Of a stretch of 8,558 nt of DNA, positions 1 to 5,986 are shown piece after piece. Both the position numbers and the translations under genes were made by a program. Source of the stretch: DASSTY01 sp035760645 (GTDB lineage: Bacteria; Gemmatimonadota; Gemmatimonadetes; Gemmatimonadales; GWC2-71-9); contig DASTSO010000051.1 in the NCBI GenBank assembly GCA_035760645.1, positions 1 to 8,558 of the forward strand. The letters are read 5' to 3'. Under the pieces are notes generated by a model. It searched no databases. It was not told the DNA's origin and saw only the letters and a program-made list of their open reading frames with translations. Positions within the stretch are counted from its first letter, which is position 1. Each line of letters begins with the position of its first letter.

Positions 1-378
1 GCCGACTCCGCCGCCGTCGTCCGCGCCGTCGCGGCGTACGACGCCGCCTGGTCGGCCAGGGACACCGCGGCCGTCGGCCGGTGGCTCGCGCCGGCGTACC
101 GCTACTTCACTTCCCAGGGCGGCGTCTCGACGCGCGCCCAGGTGCTGGCCATGCTGGCCGACCCCGCCTACCGGGTCGAGTGGGCCGAGCGGTCGGCGGT
201 GGAGCCGTGGGTCGCGGGGGGCACGGCGGTGGTGAGCAGCCGGTGGCGCGGGCGCGGCACCTGGTCCGGCGGCCGCTTCGACGACGACCAGCGCTGCAGC
301 CTGGTGCTGGTGAAGGAGCGCGCCGGCTGGCGGCTCGTGGCGGAGCATTGCACGCAGATCGTCGCCGGGCCGGCGTGA
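1..378 (+). CDS. NTF2-like / DUF4440 (SnoaL-like) family protein, 5' end missing
   Basis: The open frame enters from the left edge and ends at TGA 376-378, leaving 125 visible residues. The visible part fits one NTF2-like domain of the DUF4440/SnoaL type. It has an opening helix (AAYDAAWSARDTAAVGRWLA, about residues 11-30), then AYRYFTSQGG and a helix with the TRAQVLAML motif. The C-terminal strands are SSRWRGRGTW and RCSLVLVKERAGWRLVAEHC, where a Trp-Arg-Leu-Val strand near the end is typical of the family. These small alpha+beta cone folds are enzymes or ligand-binding or regulatory modules, and nothing seen here identifies a substrate. Only the start codon and any signal peptide are missing, because the domain itself is nearly complete. 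It overlaps the next gene by GTGA and heads the sigma-factor block. Family assignment is fairly secure; function is unknown. Confidence 0.75.
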   Translation, partial: ADSAAVVRAVAAYDAAWSARDTAAVGRWLAPAYRYFTSQGGVSTRAQVLAMLADPAYRVEWAERSAVEPWVAGGTAVVSSRWRGRGTWSGGRFDDDQRCSLVLVKERAGWRLVAEHCTQIVAGPA

Positions 379-674
379 TCCCCGGGGCCGCAGCAGGCGA
401 TCCCGCCGTCGCGACGGCGTACGGCGCCGTCGTCCTCGTCCACGACGAGGTGCGGTGGCACGCGGCGACCCGCACGCGGGCGGAGCTGTTCGCCGCGCTC
501 GCCGCCTACGTCGCCGAGCAGGCCCCGTTCCAGCTCTGGCCGCTGGAGGCCGCCCGCGTGCGGCGCTGGCTGCACCGCGGCGACCGCGAGCAGGCGGTCC
601 GGTACTACTTCGCCACCGTGGGCCGGCGCTGGGACCGGGAGCAATTGCACCTGGTGCTGCCGGGCGGCCGCTGA
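375..674 (+). CDS. Small conserved-looking protein of unknown function (99 aa)
   Basis: I do not recognise this protein. A GTG start at 375 overlaps the upstream stop in a GTGA arrangement, which suggests translational coupling; the same frame is open further upstream, but only as a shadow of the NTF2-like gene. The 99-residue product is soluble, with no signal peptide or membrane segment. Residues about 18-28 form a strand-like stretch (AVVLVHDEVRW). Residues 36-49 form an Ala/Leu-rich helix (AELFAALAAYVAEQ), followed by FQLWPLEAARVRRWLHRGD, a helix with paired aromatics (AVRYYF, 74-79), and RRWDREQLHLV at the end. The pattern looks like a compact alpha/beta domain rich in Trp, Arg and Tyr. 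The stop lies 23 bases before the sigma-factor ATG, so the two are probably co-transcribed. A real gene is likely from the gene packing and codon pattern; the start could differ. Confidence 0.6.
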   Translation: MIPGAAAGDPAVATAYGAVVLVHDEVRWHAATRTRAELFAALAAYVAEQAPFQLWPLEAARVRRWLHRGDREQAVRYYFATVGRRWDREQLHLVLPGGR

Positions 675-687
675 CGGTCACGAACAC

Positions 688-693
688 AGGAGG
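688..693 (+). promoter_or_regulatory. Strong Shine-Dalgarno site of the sigma-factor gene
   Basis: AGGAGG lies four bases before the ATG at 698 and fixes that start. The same frame is open far upstream, but those codons are a shadow of the preceding gene. It is the clearest ribosome binding site in the window. Confidence 0.8.
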
Positions 694-697
694 GCCG

Positions 698-1663
698 ATG
701 GACTTCAAGCCCGAGCCGGGATCGCGCGAGCGGCTCCTCGAGGAGCTCCGCCCGCGGGCGTTCGAGATCGCGTACCGGATGCTCGGCAGCGTCGCCGAGG
801 CCGAGGACGTGGCGCAGGAGGCGCTCCTGCGGGTGCACCGCGCGCTCGAGGCGGGGACGCGGATCGCCTCGCCGCTCGCCTACGCCACGACCGTGGCCAC
901 GCGGCTCGCGATCGACGCGCTGCGCTCGGCCCGGGCGCGGCGGGAGCAGTACGTCGGCGACTGGCTGCCGGAGCCGCTGGTCACCGGCCCGGCCGACGCG
1001 GCGTCGCGCGAGGCCGAGCTCGCCGACTCCCTCTCGCTCGCCTTCCTCGTCCTGCTCGAGAGCCTGTCGCCCGAGCAGCGCGCGGCCTTCCTGCTGCACG
1101 ACGTCTTCGGCTACGCCTTCGACGAGGTCGCCGCGGTGATCGGCACGAGCGAGGCCAACGCCCGCCAGCTCGCCACGCGCGCGCGCCGCCACGTCGTCGA
1201 GCGGCGGCCGCGCTTCGAAGTCTCGCGGGAGCAGCGCGACCGGCTGGCCCAGCGCTTCCTCGCCGCGGTGCGCGAGGGCGACCTCGCGGGCATCGAGTCC
1301 CTGCTCGCCGAGGACGTGGTGCTCCGCGGCGACGGCGGCGGGAGGATCCCCTCGTTCGTGCGCCCCCTGCACGGCCGCCCCTACGTCGCGCGCGCCACGC
1401 ACGCGTGGGCGACGCAGCGCTTCGCCAATTCCGGCGCGTCGCTGCGGCAGGTCGAGATCAACGGCGGCCCCGGGGCCCTCGTGCTCGACGCCGACGGCCG
1501 GCTGCTCAGCGTGATCGCGATCGACGTCGCCGGCGAGCGGATCCGCAGCGTCACCTTCGTCATCAACCCGGACAAGCTCCGGCACCTCGGCCCGGTGGGC
1601 GACGCGCGGCTGCTCCAGACGCGGCGCGACCCCGCCGCTCCACCCGAAGCGAGAGAGCCATGA
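698..1663 (+). CDS. sigJ: ECF41-family (SigJ-like) RNA polymerase sigma factor with fused SnoaL-like domain
   Basis: This 321-residue protein directs RNA polymerase to a small set of promoters. Region 2 (about residues 12-80) includes AYRMLGSVAEAEDVAQEALL, and region 4 (about 112-168) includes HDVFGYAFDEVAAVIGTS followed by the recognition helix EANARQLATRARRHV. The linker carries the WLPEP signature (89-93). The C-terminal extension (about 178-321) is an NTF2/SnoaL-like domain with the two ECF41 marks, DGGGR (212-216) and NPDKL (290-294). In known ECF41 members this fused domain takes the place of a separate anti-sigma factor and contacts the sigma core. All hallmark motifs are present, and the length is typical for the group. 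The start is fixed by AGGAGG four bases upstream. The stop overlaps the start of the downstream membrane-protein gene (ATGA). ECF41 genes usually neighbour a carboxymuconolactone decarboxylase or an oxidoreductase, and none is visible here. The symbol follows the common SigJ name for the family. Confidence 0.93.
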   Translation: MDFKPEPGSRERLLEELRPRAFEIAYRMLGSVAEAEDVAQEALLRVHRALEAGTRIASPLAYATTVATRLAIDALRSARARREQYVGDWLPEPLVTGPADAASREAELADSLSLAFLVLLESLSPEQRAAFLLHDVFGYAFDEVAAVIGTSEANARQLATRARRHVVERRPRFEVSREQRDRLAQRFLAAVREGDLAGIESLLAEDVVLRGDGGGRIPSFVRPLHGRPYVARATHAWATQRFANSGASLRQVEINGGPGALVLDADGRLLSVIAIDVAGERIRSVTFVINPDKLRHLGPVGDARLLQTRRDPAAPPEAREP

Positions 1664-2217
1664 CCTTCTATCAGATCACGCTGTTCCTGCACGTGTCGGC
1701 CGCGCTGGGGATGTTCGCGGCGCTGGGGATCGAATGGGCGGCCGCCGCGCCCCTGCGGCGGGCGGCGAGCGCCGAGGAGGCCCGCCCGTGGCTCCGGCTG
1801 CTCCGCGCGCCGGGACGCCTGGGCGGCCCGGCGGCCCTGCTGCTCCTCGCCACCGGCATGTACATGACGCGGACCACCTGGGGCCGCCAGGCGTGGATCG
1901 GCCTCGCCCTCCTCGGCCTCGTCCTCCTCGCCGTGCTCGCCGCCGGCGTCACCGGGCGGCGCCTCGCGGCGCTCGCGCGCGCCCTGCACTCCGGCGCCCC
2001 CGCGGCCGGCGCGCCCCTCGGCCGCCTCGAGGACCCGGCGCTCGTCGTCTCCCTGCGGCTCCGGACGACGCTCGCGCTGGGGATCGTGTTCCTGATGACG
2101 AGCAAGCCCGCGGCCGGCCTCGCGCTCGCCGCGATGGGCACCGCGCTCGCGCTCGGCCTCGCGTGGTCGGCGCTCGCGCTCGGCCGCCGCCCGGAGCGCG
2201 TCGAGCTCGCGGGGTGA
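1660..2217 (+). CDS. Integral membrane protein, DUF2269-like
   Basis: This 185-residue inner-membrane protein starts at ATG 1660, which overlaps the sigma-factor stop as ATGA, so translation is probably coupled. A weak purine stretch (GAGAGAG, 1651-1657) may serve as its ribosome binding site. Hydrophobic segments lie at about residues 4-28, 56-70, 78-98, 130-148 and 152-174, giving four or five membrane helices. The first contains FLHVSAALG, where a His in the first helix recalls DUF2269-type proteins. A polar Arg/Ala/Glu loop (32-50) follows helix one, and a Gly/Pro-rich loop (111-128) precedes the last pair. The coupling to an ECF41 sigma gene suggests it is part of that regulon or responds to the same signal; a role as membrane sensor is only a guess. 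The family call is tentative, whereas the membrane location is clear. Confidence 0.72.
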   Translation: MTFYQITLFLHVSAALGMFAALGIEWAAAAPLRRAASAEEARPWLRLLRAPGRLGGPAALLLLATGMYMTRTTWGRQAWIGLALLGLVLLAVLAAGVTGRRLAALARALHSGAPAAGAPLGRLEDPALVVSLRLRTTLALGIVFLMTSKPAAGLALAAMGTALALGLAWSALALGRRPERVELAG

Positions 2218-2243
2218 GGAGGCGGGACGGACGGAGGAGGCTC

Positions 2244-2263
2244 GGGCCGCTGGCCGGCGGCTC
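2244..2263. terminator. Hairpin between convergent genes, possible terminator
   Basis: GCCGC (2246-2250) pairs with GCGGC (2257-2261) around a six-base loop, and G2245-T2262 (wobble) and G2244-C2263 can extend the stem. It sits in the 44-bp gap between the convergent membrane-protein and lipoprotein genes and runs into the stop codon of the latter. It could slow polymerase from either side. There is no T tract, so it is not a classical intrinsic terminator. Confidence 0.35.
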
Positions 2264-3602
2264 AGCGAATGACGTCGACGTAGCCGCGGTACACGCCGCC
2301 CCAGGCCCGCATGATCACGGCGAGACTCGTCCCGTCCGGCAGGAACGCCGCGTCTCCCGGATTCTCCATGGACTGCAGGTACATCCGGGTGAACTCCAGC
2401 GTACCGGTGTCCAGCTCGTACAGGCGGCCGGGCGGCTCGCTGCCGACATAGACCCGCGTGCCCTGCGGGTTGATGCGGACGGCCGTCGGGGTCCCCCAGA
2501 TCGGCAGGTCCTTCACGAGCGAGTTGGTGGTCAGGTCCCAGACCTGAAGGCTCGCGGGCTCGCCCGACACATGGCCGGCGTTGCCGACGTAGAGCCAGCG
2601 GCCGTCCGGCGCGATCGCGAGGTTCCGCGTCCGCCCGCCGGTCTGCAGCGTGCGCTCGACCTGGCCCGTGGCCATGTCGATCTCCTTCACGTCGTCGTCG
2701 CCGCTCACGTAGAGGAGGGGCTGCCAGGGGTGCCGGATCATCGCGTAGGGCGCGCCTCCCAGCGCGTCGAACGGCAGCAGCCAGCTCGGGCCGAGCGTTT
2801 CGAGCGTGGTCGCATCCAGCGCGTAGAGCCGGTTCTTGTCGGTGACGACGAACAGGCGCTGGTCGTCGGCCGACACCGCCTGATCCTTCACCGCGCCGTC
2901 CAGTGACTGGGGCTGAGTGACGACCTGCCCGGACGCGAGGTCGTAGCGGAGCGCGGCGCTGTAGATGGCGGTGCCCGCGGTATTCGGGACGAGGGTCGTT
3001 CCGCCTCCGCGGAACACGACGCCGAACGTCGGGTCCGGCAGCTCGCCTCGCATCCCCCAGTTCTCGCCCATGTTCTCGACGTGCCCCATGACGAGCAGGC
3101 TGGTCCCGCTGCGCACGATCTGCGCGGCGTTCTGCTCCAGCGGGAGCGAGGTCCGGCTCGTCCGCGTGGGGGCGGGGAGGATGGTGACCGGCACGGTGAG
3201 CCGAATCGTGTCGCGCGGCGACGCCGGCGCGGTGGCCAGCACGGTCAGCGTCACCTTGGCGACCCCTGCCCCGCGCGAGTGAATCAGCGCGACATCCCCG
3301 GGGCTGCCCTGCAGGGGGCCCGCGGGGATGGTGCCGTGCACCACGCTGTCCACCGACAGCAGCGACGGATCCGACGAAACGAAGGTGACCGGATATTCCG
3401 TGCGCGGGCGCCCGGTGGTGTCCTGCAGCTGGACATTGACCCGGAGGGTGTCCCCCGCCCCGACGAACACCACCTCCGGGTAGAAGACGAACTGGAACCC
3501 CTTGAAGGCCCGGGTCCCGCTGGGCCCGGTCGAATCGCCACCTCCGCAGGCGGTGAGGGCTATGGCCGCCAGCGCGGCACGGCAGAGTGTCGTAGGAGGC
3601 AT
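2262..3602 (-). CDS. Secreted lipoprotein with Ig-like domain and YVTN-type beta-propeller
   Basis: This 446-residue protein has a short lipoprotein signal peptide. Its hydrophobic stretch LAAIALTAC ends at the lipidated Cys19 (lipobox LTAC), followed by a flexible GGGDSTGPSG linker. Gly after the Cys, rather than Asp, suits the outer membrane by the enterobacterial rule. Residues about 40-142 are a bacterial Ig-like domain, with a GDTLRVNVQLQDTTGRP strand pair and VTFVSSDPSLLSVDS, typical of Big-type folds. From about 160 onward come propeller blades: AVSADDQRLFVVTDKNRLYALD, LLYVSGDDDVKEIDMATGQV, LAIAPDGRWLYVGNAG, VRINPQGTRVYVGSEPPGRLYELDTG and AFLPDGTSLAVI. These match the YVTN/40-residue type. 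No catalytic residues are evident, so a binding or structural surface role is most likely. The ATG at 3602 is chosen because the signal peptide begins there; no good Shine-Dalgarno site precedes it. A 107-bp gap separates it from the upstream gene on the same strand. Confidence 0.85.
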   Translation of the reverse strand: MPPTTLCRAALAAIALTACGGGDSTGPSGTRAFKGFQFVFYPEVVFVGAGDTLRVNVQLQDTTGRPRTEYPVTFVSSDPSLLSVDSVVHGTIPAGPLQGSPGDVALIHSRGAGVAKVTLTVLATAPASPRDTIRLTVPVTILPAPTRTSRTSLPLEQNAAQIVRSGTSLLVMGHVENMGENWGMRGELPDPTFGVVFRGGGTTLVPNTAGTAIYSAALRYDLASGQVVTQPQSLDGAVKDQAVSADDQRLFVVTDKNRLYALDATTLETLGPSWLLPFDALGGAPYAMIRHPWQPLLYVSGDDDVKEIDMATGQVERTLQTGGRTRNLAIAPDGRWLYVGNAGHVSGEPASLQVWDLTTNSLVKDLPIWGTPTAVRINPQGTRVYVGSEPPGRLYELDTGTLEFTRMYLQSMENPGDAAFLPDGTSLAVIMRAWGGVYRGYVDVIR

Positions 3603-3709
3603 GGACTCGTTGGTTGGAGTAGAGGGGGGAACGGCCGAACCTCACCCGGCGGCGGTCCGGTCCCACGGCGAAGTGCGACTCGGGTGCCGCGCCGACGTGC
3701 TCGCGATGC

Positions 3710-4045
3710 TCACGAGAGATGGCTGGGGCTACTCCTGCGGAAAGCGCCGCCCGAGCCCTCGGCCGCGGCCCCGCTCCCGCCCTGCGGCGCGAGGCAGTCG
3801 CGGAACGTCATCCGCCCGGCGAAGGGACGCTCCCGCGCCTCGGGATCGCCGCTCCGGAACTCGAAGTGCTCGTCGCTCATGATCCGGGCGTCGGGATCGA
3901 CGCCCCGCGGCAGCCCCGTCAGCGCGACGCGCTCGATGATCGCCGCGGCCATCCGGGCGGCGGGCGCCCAGATGCCGGCGTGGAGGTAGGGATACAGCGC
4001 GGCGTACTCGGGCCGCAGACGGGCTTCGCGGATCGACTTGTGCAT
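3710..4045 (-). CDS. Hypothetical protein (111 aa)
   Basis: I cannot assign a function. The frame from ATG 4045 to TGA 3710-3712 encodes 111 residues. The first 84 look like a real folded protein: MHKSIREARLRPEYAALYPY, then a Trp/Pro turn (GIWAPA) and an Ala/Ile helix (RMAAAIIERVAL). A charged segment, RIMSDEHFEFRSGDP, ends this part. The last 25 residues are Gly/Ala/Ser-rich and probably disordered. There is no signal peptide or membrane helix. The frame is open to 4165, but that upstream part is Arg/Pro-rich and contains an inverted repeat, so ATG 4045 is preferred. No Shine-Dalgarno match precedes it, so the start is uncertain. It reads in the same direction as the lipoprotein gene 107 bp downstream and could share a transcript with it. 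The gene is likely real, because the composition is protein-like in this frame and not in the other five. Confidence 0.55.
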   Translation of the reverse strand: MHKSIREARLRPEYAALYPYLHAGIWAPAARMAAAIIERVALTGLPRGVDPDARIMSDEHFEFRSGDPEARERPFAGRMTFRDCLAPQGGSGAAAEGSGGAFRRSSPSHLS

Positions 4046-4129
4046 GATCGGGAGGGCGCCGGGAGACGGGGGTCTTCGATAGAGTGGCGCGCCTGCGGCG
4101 CCGGCGCAAGCTCGACGATCCGGCCGCCG

Positions 4130-4150
4130 GTGGGCGCAAACGGCGCCCAC
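4130..4150. repeat. Perfect inverted repeat, 8-bp arms
   Basis: GTGGGCGC (4130-4137) is mirrored by GCGCCCAC (4143-4150) around the five-base loop AAACG. It lies about 85 bp upstream of the - strand ATG at 4045. It could be a hairpin in a leader transcript or a dimeric protein-binding site. There is no flanking T or A tract. Confidence 0.6.
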
Positions 4151-4259
4151 GAGCCTGGCGGGCACGAGAGCCGAGGATCACGAATGGCCAGGCGGTGTCG
4201 CACCCAGCGACACACCGGCATCCGCCGCGACATCATCTCCCATCGTCATGTCGCAGCAC

Positions 4260-4276
4260 ACGCGCGTGATGCGCGT
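4260..4276. repeat. Perfect inverted repeat, 6-bp arms
   Basis: ACGCGC (4260-4265) pairs with GCGCGT (4271-4276) around GTGAT. It lies 7 bp before a second inverted repeat. It is short enough to occur by chance in GC-rich DNA. Confidence 0.45.
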
Positions 4277-4282
4277 CTTGCG

Positions 4283-4302
4283 TCGGTGCGATGACGCACC
4301 GG
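4283..4302. repeat. Perfect inverted repeat, 7-bp arms
   Basis: CGGTGCG (4284-4290) pairs with CGCACCG (4295-4301) around the four-base loop ATGA, and T4283-G4302 can add a wobble pair. It lies about 100 bp upstream of the GTG start at 4405. A hairpin in the leader or an operator for a dimeric regulator are both possible. Confidence 0.55.
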
Positions 4303-4337
4303 ATGGCGGGAGGGAGGAATCGACGCGGCGACATCCA

Positions 4338-4366
4338 TGGCGACGCGCTCGATCGCGAGATATCTT
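4338..4366 (+). promoter_or_regulatory. Weak candidate promoter of the second lipoprotein gene
   Basis: TATCTT (4361-4366) matches four of six bases of the -10 consensus. TGGCGA (4338-4343), 17 bp upstream, matches three of six bases of the -35 consensus. The region is locally less GC-rich. The site would place a transcript start roughly 30 bp before the ribosome binding site. Consensus promoters for this lineage are uncertain, so this is only a candidate. Confidence 0.2.
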
Positions 4367-4394
4367 CGCCTGCCAATCCCCGACACCATCCCGG

Positions 4395-4400
4395 AAGGAA
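4395..4400 (+). promoter_or_regulatory. Ribosome binding site that decides a GTG start
   Basis: AAGGAA within GGAAGGAA lies four bases before the GTG at 4405. The frame is open upstream to an ATG at 4291, but only the GTG combines a purine-rich site with a lipoprotein signal peptide beginning immediately. Confidence 0.65.
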
Positions 4401-4404
4401 TCCC

Positions 4405-5889
4405 GTGATCTCCCGCACGAGGTGCGTCTCCGCGCTCGGTCTGGCAGCTCTCGGCCTTCTCGCTGCCTGCTCGAGCGGAGACGGTCCCGGCGCAGGCCCC
4501 GATGGAACACCGGCCATCCGCTTCATGGCGGGCAACTCGCAGACGGACACCGCGTTCGCCACCCTGGCGGCTCCGCTCGTTTTCAAGGTGCTCGACGCGA
4601 GCGGCCATCCGGCGCCCAACGTCTCCGTGCTCGTCGGCCAGCAGCCCTGCACGATCGCGTGTCTCGTAGGCCCGATCCCGGCGGGCCAGACGGAGCCGCT
4701 ACCCTCCCTCACGCTCACGACCGACGCGCAGGGTCGCATCAGCGTTCAACTCGGCTTCGGACCGGTTGCGGGGGCGGCGCGGCTCCCCATTTCCGTACCG
4801 AGCCTCGAGCTCACCGACACGGCGCGCTTCACGGTCACCCCTGCCAGTGCCTTCGAGTTGGCGGTGACCCCGAGCGACACGGCCGTCTACGTCGGCGGCC
4901 ATTACACCGTGCAGGCCGCGGTGCGCGACCGGTTCGGCAACCCGCGCCCCGATCCGGTCTCTCTGCAGGTGGCCACCGGCACCCTCATCAGCCTCGACGG
5001 GCAGCAGCAGGTTACCGGCCTCGACTTCGGCCGCGGTCGGCTGACAGCGACCGCCGGTGGGCGCTCCGCGACCGCCAGTGTGAGCGTGGTGCCGAGGGGC
5101 ACGCTCGCGAACAGCGCGTTCGGTACCCAGTCGCGCATCGATCTGATGGGTCTGGACGGCTCGAGCAAGCGGACGCTCGTCCCGACCGGGGTACTGCAGG
5201 GGGGCGCCGCCTCCTGGAGCCCGGATGGCCAGACGATCGTCTATCAGGTCGCGCTCGGCGCAGGCAGCAGTCGCCTGCGGCGCATCCCTGCGGGGGGAGG
5301 CACCGCAGCCGAGCTGGTTCCCGCCGGCGCACCCTTCCAGGAATGCGACGACGCGCAGTATTCCGTCGATGGCGCCTGGGTCTACTTCCATGCCTACACG
5401 GCCAGCGTCGCCGGCGAGATCTGGCGCATTCATCCCGACGGCACAGGGCTCGAACGGGTCGGCCCCGCGGGCAATCCGACGACCGGGGATTACCACCCGA
5501 CGCCCTCGCCGGACGGTACCAGGGTCGCCTACGTCTCCGACCGGGGCCATCCCGGGGTGCTGACGCTTCGCGTCCTGACGCTCTCCACCGGGACGGAAGT
5601 CGACCTCGCGATCCGGGGTACCTTTCCGCGCTGGGCGCCCGCCGGCGACTGGATCGCGCTCTGGAAGGACAAGACGATCGCCATCGTGCACCCCGACGGG
5701 AGCGGGCTGCGCCAGCTGTCGCAGCCCGGAGTCGAGTACATCCCCGAAGGGCTGACCTGGTCGCCCGATGGGGCATGGGTGCTCGGCACGGAGGCCGGGA
5801 TGCAGAGCCTGATCCGGCTGGCCGACGGGCTCACGCTCCCGCTGCCGTTCACGAACATGTACATCTATCCGGCGTGGCACGTGCCCTGA
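4405..5889 (+). CDS. Lipoprotein with Ig-like domains and TolB/PD40-type beta-propeller
   Basis: This 494-residue exported protein starts at GTG 4405. Its signal peptide is ISRTRC followed by ALGLAALGLLAAC, with lipobox LAAC and lipidated Cys22; Ser at the next position favours the outer membrane by the enterobacterial rule. Residues about 36-146 and 147-232 are two Ig-like or invasin-like regions, for example PLVFKVLDASGHPAPNVSV and YTVQAAVRDRFGNPRPDPVSL. The first carries a CxxxC pair (Cys82, Cys86) that may form a disulphide or a short loop. From about 240 to the end are five blade motifs of the WD40-like PD40 type: ASWSPDGQTIVYQ, AQYSVDGAWVYFHA, PTPSPDGTRVAYVSD, PRWAPAGDWIALW and LTWSPDGAWVLG. 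Such folds bind proteins or glycans, and no protease or other catalytic domain follows. A longer start at ATG 4291 would put an Arg/His-rich stretch before the signal peptide and is less likely. It is convergent with the kinase gene. Confidence 0.85.
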   Translation: MISRTRCVSALGLAALGLLAACSSGDGPGAGPDGTPAIRFMAGNSQTDTAFATLAAPLVFKVLDASGHPAPNVSVLVGQQPCTIACLVGPIPAGQTEPLPSLTLTTDAQGRISVQLGFGPVAGAARLPISVPSLELTDTARFTVTPASAFELAVTPSDTAVYVGGHYTVQAAVRDRFGNPRPDPVSLQVATGTLISLDGQQQVTGLDFGRGRLTATAGGRSATASVSVVPRGTLANSAFGTQSRIDLMGLDGSSKRTLVPTGVLQGGAASWSPDGQTIVYQVALGAGSSRLRRIPAGGGTAAELVPAGAPFQECDDAQYSVDGAWVYFHAYTASVAGEIWRIHPDGTGLERVGPAGNPTTGDYHPTPSPDGTRVAYVSDRGHPGVLTLRVLTLSTGTEVDLAIRGTFPRWAPAGDWIALWKDKTIAIVHPDGSGLRQLSQPGVEYIPEGLTWSPDGAWVLGTEAGMQSLIRLADGLTLPLPFTNMYIYPAWHVP

Positions 5890-5903
5890 GCCGTCGTGCT
5901 CGG

Positions 5904-5915
5904 GTGGTCGACCAC
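5904..5915. repeat. 12-bp perfect palindrome after the lipoprotein gene
   Basis: GTGGTCGACCAC reads the same on both strands, 14 bp after the stop at 5889. It could be part of a weak termination structure or a protein-binding site. The palindrome does not extend beyond 12 bp. Confidence 0.45.
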
Positions 5916-5948
5916 GAAGTCGCATTCCAGTCGGCCTGGGGTGGCCGC

Positions 5949-5974
5949 CGCGGTGCGGCGATCGCCGCGCCGCG
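5949..5974. terminator. Long GC-rich hairpin between convergent genes, possible bidirectional terminator
   Basis: The core 5955-5968 (GCGGCGATCGCCGC) is a perfect 14-bp palindrome. The arms continue outwards to 5949 and 5974 with five Watson-Crick pairs and one G-T wobble (5954/5969). The stem lies between the convergent stops at 5889 and 5987, where terminators are expected for both genes. There is no T tract in either direction, so termination is inferred from position and stem strength only. Confidence 0.45.
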
Positions 5975-5986
5975 CGTCATCGGCCG

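Larger units (their letters stand above)
4046..4404. other. Divergent intergenic region with inverted repeats, no gene seen
   Basis: This 359-bp stretch separates the 111-residue gene (- strand) from the second lipoprotein gene (+ strand). Short frames exist on both strands, but their translations are Arg/Pro-rich shadows typical of high GC. It contains three clean inverted repeats (4130-4150, 4260-4276, 4283-4302) and a possible -10 box near 4361. It is the likely control region for both flanking genes and could alternatively encode a small structured RNA. Confidence 0.6.

Noticed and set aside
675..697. Possible ECF41-type autoregulated promoter (GGTCACG) just before the sigma gene
   Set aside because: Only a partial resemblance to the reported TGTCACA-like element, and there is no room for a -10 element before the ribosome binding site. 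The sigma gene is more likely transcribed from upstream of the window.
1381..3666. Very long open frame (761 codons) on the - strand across the membrane-protein and lipoprotein genes
   Set aside because: The translation is Arg/Gly/Pro-rich with no domain pattern and overlaps two well-supported genes in other frames. It is a high-GC shadow.
4046..4404. Remnant of a decayed gene in the intergenic region
   Set aside because: None of the frames gives a recognisable protein fragment, and the composition looks like shadow coding. No evidence for decay.
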